Source: Deltaproteobacteria bacterium | GTDB lineage: Bacteria; Desulfobacterota; JADFVX01 | Length of the DNA: 64,000 bases | NCBI GenBank assembly: GCA_029860075.1 | Contig: JAOUBX010000015.1 | Coordinates: 1 to 64,000 of the forward strand | Direction: 5' to 3' | Shown here: piece after piece, positions 28,329-35,653 of the stretch | How positions within the stretch are numbered: the stretch's first letter is position 1 | How the letters are laid out: each line of letters opens with the position of its first letter | Position numbers and translations under genes: made by a program | Notes under the pieces: model-generated | What the model was told of the DNA's origin: nothing | Database searches by the model: none | The model's input: the letters and a program-made list of their open reading frames with translations, nothing else

Positions 28329-29480
28329 TCAAACAACTTTCTTTGCTAAGCCAACTCGTCTTGCCAACCTTGCATATTTTCTAAAAATTTTATTTGTAAT
28401 TTCTTCAAATTCTGAAACCGTCGATTCATCTTTGGGTTTAAAAAAACAGGTTGGGTCTTCTTGCATATAATCCCCGGTATGATAATACGCCAGTGACCGA
28501 CATCCATTGCAAGTTCTTTTGTAGCGACACTTTCCACACTTTCCTTTTACCTCGTCTCTGTTAAGTAAGTCATTGAACACTTTACTCTTATCAATAATAT
28601 CGAAAAGACTCTGGTTTCGTATATTCCCGGCAATCACTTCATCCAGCATTGTTGTGCAGGGCGAAACATTCCCTTCTGAACCGATTGCGATCCACGATCC
28701 AATCCAACATCCAATGTGTGGATTTTGGGGAACTGTACTATTATAACTTTTCCCTCCGGATATTTCTGCATGAACCTCAGGGGAAAGAAAAAATGGAGTA
28801 TAACTGAAATAACCACTTATTTTATTCACTAGACTGGGATGAATCACTTTCTCCATATCTTCTTTAGAAAAGGCATAATCCTTAAAAAACTCTTTTCCAG
28901 ACATTCTACCAATAAAAGGAGACCTGTTAAATGAGATGCGATGATCATCTAACCATTGAAGAGTATTATCCAAACAAGCAAGATTTTCTTTACTTACAGT
29001 CACCACAACATGTTTTCTTACCTTGAATTTGCTGCACAACTCAATTAAATGTCTAAAATGATTTTGTTGAGTGTCACGTGTCCAGTTATTCATTTCAATA
29101 TCTTCTAATGAATTTACTCCAAACACCAAAACAATTTTTCTTTCTGCAATCTCCTTTAACTTTAAAATCATCTTTTCATCAAGGATTTTGCCATTGGTCA
29201 GTAATCTTATTTCATAATTGAGCTTAATTGATGTCCGAATAATTTCTAAAGCATCCGGACGAATCAAAAACTCTCCCCCCCCTAACTGTATCTGATTCGC
29301 TCCAAGATCCTTTCCCGGAATCAATATTTTCTCTACAATTTCATCATAAGTAAGCTCATTATGGGCATGTTCATCTACAATAGACGGATTGTTAGACCCT
29401 GTCATACAAAGTGGACAGTTCAAATTACACTTTCTTGTACCATCAATGTATATAACTGGAAAATTATATTTATTCTTCAT
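28329..29480 (-). CDS. Radical SAM protein with SPASM domain
   Basis: 383 residues. The 4Fe-4S cluster motif is CNLNCPLC (residues 18-25), followed by a glycine-rich GGGEFL strand for SAM binding. The C-terminal third is a SPASM-type auxiliary cluster region: IGCWIGSW, NVSPCTT, then KCGKCRYKRTCNGCR and DPTCFF. Such proteins modify peptides or direct assembly of natural products. It lies 163 bases downstream of the NRPS gene on the same strand, so it probably acts on the NRPS product or its carrier-bound intermediate; that is inference. The start at ATG 29480 puts the cluster near the N-terminus, as usual for the family. Base composition is AT-rich like the NRPS. Confidence 0.9.
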   Translation of the reverse strand: MKNKYNFPVIYIDGTRKCNLNCPLCMTGSNNPSIVDEHAHNELTYDEIVEKILIPGKDLGANQIQLGGGEFLIRPDALEIIRTSIKLNYEIRLLTNGKILDEKMILKLKEIAERKIVLVFGVNSLEDIEMNNWTRDTQQNHFRHLIELCSKFKVRKHVVVTVSKENLACLDNTLQWLDDHRISFNRSPFIGRMSGKEFFKDYAFSKEDMEKVIHPSLVNKISGYFSYTPFFLSPEVHAEISGGKSYNSTVPQNPHIGCWIGSWIAIGSEGNVSPCTTMLDEVIAGNIRNQSLFDIIDKSKVFNDLLNRDEVKGKCGKCRYKRTCNGCRSLAYYHTGDYMQEDPTCFFKPKDESTVSEFEEITNKIFRKYARLARRVGLAKKVV

Positions 29481-29643
29481 GCAATTATTCCAAAATTTTA
29501 TCTTTCAATTGTTCGTTTTTTGCTCGATGTAAAAGGCTTTAATAATCAGGAAGCAGTTCTGCATCATCTGTCTCATCAAGAAAACAAACCCAAAAAAACG
29601 TTCACCTTGATTTAGATTTAATATTATAGAAACACTTGGCTTT

Positions 29644-32600
29644 TTAATAATTGCTGCAAGAAAGGGAATCTTTGATTTCGCCTTTTGTTTGTTTCAAAGC
29701 GTCTTCCACCTCTTGCACGGTTTTTTTAAAAGAATCGCTATGTAAATGTTTATCCGGCGGTGGAGGTGGTATCGCTGGTCCATATTTTATAAATACTTTG
29801 CTAAACGGTTTAGGAATGCGCATCTTGTCCCAGCTTTTTTCCAATACCCACCCTCTATTGCAAATACAAACAACAGTCTGGATAGGCACCTGTGTCTGAC
29901 GTGCTAACTCGACAACGCCCGGTTTTACACGATGTATCGGACCTCTTGAACCATCAACAGCCAAAGCGGTACTTTTTCCTTCCTTGGCCGATTGAGCCAA
30001 TTGAAGTAACCCGGTAAGTCCATCAGATGAGGAAGATCCATGGACAAATTCATAACCAAATTTTTTTACGACAGCAGCAGCCAGTTGACCATCAGGGCTT
30101 TTACTCGCAAGCAGGTTCAGATTTTTATTTCGCCATGGATATAGCAGCATTAAGCCTTCGCCATGCCAATGGGCGAATTGAAATGGTTGTTTTTCGTTGT
30201 TTTTACCAGGCAGCTCTTTTGGTTTGTTCAGCTCGACTATGCGAACAGTAATTAAAATCATTTTATAAATAGTTGTTATGATCATTGCTAATACAGCTCG
30301 TTTTATAAGGGCTACGTTTTTTTTCCACCATCCCTCGTTTTTTTTTGCTGAGACCTTTGAAGGTCTTTTGACTTTTGGACTATCTTTCAATGCAGCATCA
30401 CGAATTAAAGCAGCTTGCCCTCGAATCGTGGGATTATTGATCAAACGGGATAAAGGAATAGACTTGCCAAGCTTTTCTTCTATCTCTAATTCCAATTGCA
30501 TGGACGAGAGAGAGTCCCCACCGGCAGCAAAAAAATCCAGATCCACATCAGTAATATCTTTTTCCAATAACCGTGACCAAATTTGTCTTAGCACCTTCAT
30601 TTCCTCAGTTTCTGAAAAAAGCTTGTCTGCCCGTTGTAATTTATGGGGATCCGGCAGCCTTTGATAGTCAACTTTTCCGTTGCTGGAAATGGGGATCTGT
30701 TCCAGAAAAATAATATGTGTCGGGATCATATGATTTGGCAGGTAATTACCGAAAAATAACCGCAAAGTCTCTTCGTTAACCTCATCCTCATCTTTTCTCA
30801 ATACCAGGTAAATAACCAGTTGCATTTCAAATGAGTCATTTTTTCTGGTACAGACAACTGCCTGATCTACTTTTTCATGTTTCTCTGCCACTATTTCTAT
30901 TTCGGACAGTTCAATACGATATCCACGTATTTTCACCTGATAATCGCTTCGGCCTACATATTCCAGTTCACCTTCTGTGGTTATTCGGGCTCGATCACCG
31001 GTACGATACATGAATTCCTCCGGATGGCGAGGGCTTCCTTTACTAAAGACTTTATTTGTCTGTTCTTGATTGTGAAGGTATCCAGATGTAACGCCGTTAC
31101 CTGCAATATAAATTTCACCTTCTACGCCTACGGGCACCTCTTCCCGATTATCATCCAGAAGATAAAGTGCCGAATCATCAAAAGGACTGCCGATTGGACT
31201 TGAACATTGAGATATATCTGCAGATTTTATAGGGCGAAAAGTTGAAATTACCGTTGTTTCCGTAATTCCATACATATTAATCAGTTTTGGACTATCATCT
31301 GAATGAGTTTTAAACCAGCTTTTCAGCCTTCTCACGTCAAGGCGTTCGCCACCCAATATAACTGTACGCAAACTGTTTTTTTCAGGTTTTGAGTTTATGG
31401 AATCAATTTTTGCGTATTGAAAGAATGCAGCAGGTGTAAGGTTTAGTATGGTTATGCACTCTTGCTTTACGAGATGGTGAAAGGCCCGAAGGTCTTTCGT
31501 GATTTCCTGAGGCACAATTACAATTGTAGCGCCGGAAGCTAAAGCGCCCCAGATTTCCCAAACAGAAAAATCAAAGGAAACGGAATGAAACAGCGTCCAG
31601 GTATCATTATGACTGAAATCCATTTTTTTCAATAAATGAGCCAGCAAGTGAGACACATTGTCATGGCTTACCATAACTCCCTTTGGTTTGCCTGTAGAGC
31701 CTGATGTAAATATGACATACGCCGGATCATGGCCACTTATTTCTATGCTGTCCCCTGGAGAAGAGGAGGCAGTTTTTTCAATATTGAAATCGATATCCTC
31801 TATCCAAATCCAGTCTAAATTAAATTGACCGGTGTATTCATTTAGATTCCGTCGACTAATAATTGTATTTGCCTGAGCCTCTGTTAAGATAGTATCCACC
31901 CGGTTTTTGGGGAGAGAGCGGTCAAGAGGAAGATATGCATGTCCTGCTTTTAGAATGCCAAGAATTGCAACCATCATTTCGATGGAAGGTTGCAATTGTA
32001 TGGCAATGAATGTTTTTGGCTTTAACTCTTTTTCCAATAGCTTAAAAGCGACGATATGAGCACGTTGATTTAACTGTGAATAGCTGATTGTTTTCTCTCC
32101 ATAACGCAGAGCCGTTTTTTCAGGAAATCGAGCTGCAGTTCGCTCAAACCAGACAGTCAAAGGGAATTTTTCGATTTGTTGTCGTGCCGGTTGATATAAG
32201 TTTTTTAATAAGTTTCGTTCAACTTCACAAAGAAGAGGTATGGATCCGATTTGTTGTTCAGGGTCGGCAATTATTGAATCCAGTAATTGTTTGAAATTTT
32301 CTGAAATATGCTGAATAGTTGTCTTTTTAAAAACATCAGAGCTGTATTTTAAAAGAAAGACGAGCCCATTTTTGTCTTCGATGACCTGAAGCGACAGGTC
32401 AAATTGTCCCTCCTGGTGGGGAATTAACAGCGGCGCAAAGTCAAAGTCTTTGCCAGCTTTTTTTGAAGAAGGAACAGTTCGTTCTATAATTCGTTTGAAT
32501 CGGTCCGGAGATAGTAAATCGAACAGCACTTGATAGAGCGGGGAACTGCCTGCCCTTCGTTTCGGATTAATATGATCTACAACGGCGGAAAAAGGGATCT

Positions 32601-33591
32601 GCTGCTGAGCCAATGATTCTTTCACCTCGGCTCCAAGCCTTTTCATTAATTCTATAAACGTGGGATTGCTCTCCAAAGTTGCTTTAATAACCACTGTATT
32701 GACATAGTAACCTACTGATTTTCGGAAATCAGCATCAGGCCTTCCCAGGGTTGGTGTGCCAATCAGAAGTTCAGATTGCCCTGAATAGCGATGAAGCAGT
32801 ACACAAAAAGAACTGAGTACAGTGGCATATAAAGCAACACCCTGACTTTTCCCCAGTTTTACAAGACTCTTTGTTTTCTCACTTGATAGTTCAAAGGAGA
32901 CAATCCCTCCCTTCAATGAAGGCCTGTCAGGGTGCCTGAAGTCATATGGCAAACTGATAAGGTGGGAAGCTTTTTCAAGTTTATGGTACCAATATTCCAG
33001 TGATTTACTTGCCTCAAGAGTATTGAGAAATCGTCTCTGCCAATCGATAAATTCAAAATAAGCCGGGGCCTCAGGCAGATCTATGGGACGATTTTCAATA
33101 ATTCCCTGAAAAATGAGTTGCAGCTCCCGTACAATTATTCCGATGGACCAATACTCACATAAAATATGGTGAGTACGGAACAATAGCACCGGTGCATTTT
33201 TACGATTTCGATAAAGATAGACTTGAAATAACATTTCCTTCCCGAGGTCGAAAGGGGGGAAATCGCCAGGTAAAATGCAATCCGGCATTTCTTGCCACTT
33301 TTTATCACTCAATTCAATCACTTCAGGCTCAATGGAAGTATATCGGCCCTCCACAAGGCACTCTTTACTATTCCGGTTTTCTATACTGCATGATAGTACG
33401 GGGTGGCGACTTATCACTTCATTAATGGCTTGGGTTAGATCCGCGTCACTAACATTTTTATTGAGCCGGTATGCTGCCAAAACGTCGTAAGCAATACTCC
33501 TGGGCGTTAATCGGTTGATAAACAGCAGCGACTTCTGAGCCGGGGAAAGAGAATACCGTTTTAATTGAGATTCATTCATCTGAATTTGCAT
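29644..33591 (-). CDS. Single-module NRPS (C-A-T) fused to a membrane-anchored DUF374 acyltransferase
   Basis: 1315 residues. Condensation domain about 15-450; its catalytic motif reads HHILCEYWS, where the usual HHxxxDG has Glu-Tyr in place of Asp-Gly. Adenylation domain about 475-985, with FTSGSTGKPKGV, FDFSVWEIWG, NMYGITETT and YRTGDRAR. Specificity positions read by eye are D-F-W-N-I-G-M-V-I-K, one change from the threonine code DFWNIGMVHK. Carrier domain near 1000-1065 with GGDSLSS (phosphopantetheine Ser). Then a hydrophobic helix about 1095-1123 and a DUF374-type lysophospholipid acyltransferase-like domain 1130-1300 (AHWHGEGLMLLYPW, SKSPDGQL, VDGSRGP). No thioesterase is present. The last domain may release the aminoacyl product onto a membrane lipid; this is inference. 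No PPTase gene is seen. Confidence 0.92.
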   Translation of the reverse strand: MQIQMNESQLKRYSLSPAQKSLLFINRLTPRSIAYDVLAAYRLNKNVSDADLTQAINEVISRHPVLSCSIENRNSKECLVEGRYTSIEPEVIELSDKKWQEMPDCILPGDFPPFDLGKEMLFQVYLYRNRKNAPVLLFRTHHILCEYWSIGIIVRELQLIFQGIIENRPIDLPEAPAYFEFIDWQRRFLNTLEASKSLEYWYHKLEKASHLISLPYDFRHPDRPSLKGGIVSFELSSEKTKSLVKLGKSQGVALYATVLSSFCVLLHRYSGQSELLIGTPTLGRPDADFRKSVGYYVNTVVIKATLESNPTFIELMKRLGAEVKESLAQQQIPFSAVVDHINPKRRAGSSPLYQVLFDLLSPDRFKRIIERTVPSSKKAGKDFDFAPLLIPHQEGQFDLSLQVIEDKNGLVFLLKYSSDVFKKTTIQHISENFKQLLDSIIADPEQQIGSIPLLCEVERNLLKNLYQPARQQIEKFPLTVWFERTAARFPEKTALRYGEKTISYSQLNQRAHIVAFKLLEKELKPKTFIAIQLQPSIEMMVAILGILKAGHAYLPLDRSLPKNRVDTILTEAQANTIISRRNLNEYTGQFNLDWIWIEDIDFNIEKTASSSPGDSIEISGHDPAYVIFTSGSTGKPKGVMVSHDNVSHLLAHLLKKMDFSHNDTWTLFHSVSFDFSVWEIWGALASGATIVIVPQEITKDLRAFHHLVKQECITILNLTPAAFFQYAKIDSINSKPEKNSLRTVILGGERLDVRRLKSWFKTHSDDSPKLINMYGITETTVISTFRPIKSADISQCSSPIGSPFDDSALYLLDDNREEVPVGVEGEIYIAGNGVTSGYLHNQEQTNKVFSKGSPRHPEEFMYRTGDRARITTEGELEYVGRSDYQVKIRGYRIELSEIEIVAEKHEKVDQAVVCTRKNDSFEMQLVIYLVLRKDEDEVNEETLRLFFGNYLPNHMIPTHIIFLEQIPISSNGKVDYQRLPDPHKLQRADKLFSETEEMKVLRQIWSRLLEKDITDVDLDFFAAGGDSLSSMQLELEIEEKLGKSIPLSRLINNPTIRGQAALIRDAALKDSPKVKRPSKVSAKKNEGWWKKNVALIKRAVLAMIITTIYKMILITVRIVELNKPKELPGKNNEKQPFQFAHWHGEGLMLLYPWRNKNLNLLASKSPDGQLAAAVVKKFGYEFVHGSSSSDGLTGLLQLAQSAKEGKSTALAVDGSRGPIHRVKPGVVELARQTQVPIQTVVCICNRGWVLEKSWDKMRIPKPFSKVFIKYGPAIPPPPPDKHLHSDSFKKTVQEVEDALKQTKGEIKDSLSCSNY

Positions 33592-33967
33592 AGGAATGGT
33601 TGGAATAGGTGTAATTGATAAAAGGGATTAAATTTTCTATTTGTGAAGCTCTGAATCCTAATTTATTACATTGAAGGAGTACTAGTGTTCTTTCTTCCTG
33701 AGAAGCAAACACTCAAATAGTCCTTAATTTTAGATTTCACCGGAGTTTTTTTGTATGTAGATTGGAATTTCCCCAGAAAAGCCACCTGATTCTTCTCACC
33801 CCCACAAACATAATAATGCTTTCAGGAAGAACTTGACGATTAATCCTCCCGACCTGAATTAGAGAAAGGGGTGCTGCAAGCATGATATTCTCATTGCATT
33901 ACAGCACGTAACACCCCCATTCAATTTCCGTTTTTACCTTCTTTTGCACATTAAGTCAATAAAAAAA
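33592..33967. other. Intergenic region upstream of NRPS with an imperfect inverted repeat
   Basis: No gene is seen. GGGGTGCTG (33868-33876) is mirrored by CAGCAC (33902-33907) and CACCCCC (33912-33918), enclosing TGCAA/TTGCA; no T-run follows. The NRPS promoter must lie here on the minus strand, but I cannot name a clear -35/-10. Confidence 0.4.
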
Positions 33968-33992
33968 AGCACAACAGAGCAATATGTGTCGT
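33968..33992 (+). promoter_or_regulatory. AGCAATATGTGTCGT motif upstream of broken response regulator
   Basis: AGCAATATGTGTCGT at 33978-33992 matches the AGCAATATATGTCGC word found in front of the AraC-type regulator, in the same orientation to the gene. A second AGCA starts 10 bp upstream (33968), the same 10-bp step seen in the arrays. It lies 63 bases before the ATG of the response-regulator pseudogene. Confidence 0.45.
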
Positions 33993-34054
33993 ATATTTTT
34001 GTTTTTAAATATGAAATAAAAAAGTCCTGCTTTCATTTAATGTATGGGGTTGTT

Positions 34055-34413
34055 ATGGGGAAACATTCAATTCTAACAGTCGATGATGAACCAGGGCTTT
34101 TGAAAAGCCTATCTCATCTTAAAGATCATTTTGAGATTGTCACTGCTTTTAATGGTCAAGAAGGTTATAAGCAATATAAATCTCACCCTGACTTATCCAT
34201 GGTTCTTCTTGACCTCAACATGCCTGTCATGAATGGCGCTTAAATGCTTAAAAAAGTTCGGGATGAAAACAAGAACACCAAGGTTCTCATAATGACTGGA
34301 GGCCATTGCGACGAATGGACCAACAGCTGGATATCCAAGAATACTTACGAAAGCCTATTGATTTTAAAGCATTTATAGGGAAAATTAATCAGGTTCTGGA
34401 ATTGCTGAAATAG
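34055..34413 (+). pseudogene. Broken CheY-like response regulator
   Basis: The frame from ATG 34055 encodes a good receiver start (ILTVDDEPGLLKSL, then MVLLDLNMPVMNG with the phospho-Asp) but stops at TAA 34241. The same frame then continues with MLKKVRDENKNTKVLIMTGG, so the stop is a nonsense change. After this the frame shifts: the family's C-terminal LRKPIDF and helix (KINQVLELLK) appear in another frame ending TAG 34411-34413. The sum is a normal 120-residue receiver with one stop and at least one frameshift. It may once have been part of the same signalling system as the AraC-type regulator, because a matching motif lies upstream. Confidence 0.8.
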
Positions 34414-34446
34414 TATCAATCAATGATTTGTTGCAGGATTTAAAGG

Positions 34447-34529
34447 AAATAAAAAAGGACTTAACCGAAATGGGCCAGGTCCTTCATATTACCGGCGTCC
34501 CCAGGGGGACTTGCCTCCCCCCCGTCGCC
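34447..34529 (-). repeat. Degraded copy of tRNA-Glu 3' end and its terminator (probable att remnant)
   Basis: This segment aligns without gaps to 58938-59001 for the first 64 positions (about 55 identical by eye) and then, after a 2-3 base insertion, to the T-arm of the tRNA-Glu gene. It contains the tRNA 3' part (GGCGTCCCCAGGGGGA and CCCCCGTCGCC) and a decayed version of the AAGGACTTAACC hairpin. It has the same orientation as the intact tRNA-Glu gene 24.5 kb away. A displaced 3' tRNA end is the classical mark of island integration. Confidence 0.75.
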
Positions 34530-34674
34530 AACCTGAAAGTCTAAAAAACTATAAAAACGTAAGTGCTTGAAAACAGGTCGGTTTCCCCTTTTTACCTGAA
34601 AAAATAAGCAGTTTTAACGAGTCTATTAATTCTGCACATTTTAATGTTCCCTCTATTTTCCGATAAATTCCAGC

Positions 34675-34692
34675 ACAAATTTAGCACACAAA
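34675..34692. repeat. 18-bp direct repeat, left copy (ACAAATTTAGCACACAAA)
   Basis: It matches 58922-58939 at 17 of 18 positions and has the same orientation. The right copy touches the tRNA-Glu terminator; the left copy lies 145 bases inside the tRNA remnant. It may be part of an attachment site. Apart from this and the tRNA remnant, 34414-34789 holds no gene that I can see. Confidence 0.5.
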
Positions 34693-34789
34693 TTGCGGAT
34701 GCTAAATCCTGACAGTTTGAAACCATCATAATAATCCGATTATTAATTGTTTTCGGATTATCGTTTTTTATAGTAGTATCATTGTCTCT

Positions 34790-35611
34790 ATGAAGGAAAA
34801 AAGCAAAGCCATGCCGGGCTATGCGGCCCGGCCCGATTCGATGGATTTCAGGGACAGGATGTATGTCCCGCCCCTCGTGGAGGTTCCCGCCCAAATGCCG
34901 CTGGAGGAGTACATGAAGCACAAGGTGCCCGTACTCGACCAGGTGGACGAAGGGGCCTGCATAGGCTACGCCATGGCGACTATGATCCATTACCAGCTCT
35001 GTACACGCCGGGAACCGGACAGGAAGCAGGTGAGCGTGGGGATGATCTACGAGATGGCCAGGCGCTACGACGAGTGGCCGGGGCGGAACTACCTGGGATC
35101 CAGCGCGCGGGGTGCAATGAAGGGGTGGTATAAGCACGGCATCTGTGCCGAAGAGTTGTGGGGATACGACCCCAAAAACCCGGACCGCCTACTGACGGAC
35201 GAACGCGCCGCCGATGCGGCCAGGCGTCCTCTCGGCGTCTACTACCGGGTCCCCCCCAAAGACTTGAGCGCCATGCACGCGGCCCTTGCCGAATGCGGCG
35301 TCCTCTTCGCCGCCTCCATAGTGCATGGGGGGTGGAAAAAGATGGGGGAAAACCTGGATAAAAAAGAGGCCCTCATCCGGCGCGAATCCCGCTCCGTGGG
35401 CGGCCACGCCTTTGCCCTCGTCGGCTACGACTCGGAAGGCTTCTGGGTGCAAAATTCCTGGGGAGAAAAGTGGGGCTACAAGGGCTTTGCCAAGCTGTTA
35501 TACGACGACTGGCTCGCCCACGGCCAGGACGTCTGGGTGGGACGACTGGGTGTGCCGGTGAAAATGTCGGGCAGCGTGAGCGCGGTGGAGAAAGCCGCTA
35601 CGGGTAAATAA
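34790..35611 (+). CDS. Papain-like (C1A) cysteine peptidase, no signal or propeptide
   Basis: 273 residues. Catalytic residues are visible in family order: oxyanion Gln and Cys in LDQVDEGACIGYAMAT, His in GGHAFALVGYD, Asn in VQNSWGEKWGYKGFAKL. There is no signal peptide, and only about 45 residues precede the Gln, so no standard pro-region. The gene is much more GC-rich than both flanks and runs opposite to the rest of the island, convergent with the nuclease-cargo gene (42-base gap). C1A peptidases of this compact kind occur with mobile elements and secretion clusters. It may process the two cargo proteins, which is inference. No clear SD is visible. Confidence 0.85.
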   Translation: MKEKSKAMPGYAARPDSMDFRDRMYVPPLVEVPAQMPLEEYMKHKVPVLDQVDEGACIGYAMATMIHYQLCTRREPDRKQVSVGMIYEMARRYDEWPGRNYLGSSARGAMKGWYKHGICAEELWGYDPKNPDRLLTDERAADAARRPLGVYYRVPPKDLSAMHAALAECGVLFAASIVHGGWKKMGENLDKKEALIRRESRSVGGHAFALVGYDSEGFWVQNSWGEKWGYKGFAKLLYDDWLAHGQDVWVGRLGVPVKMSGSVSAVEKAATGK

Positions 35612-35653
35612 CGGTTGCTGTCACTATTAACCTAGCATTTACTTCGTTTTTTA

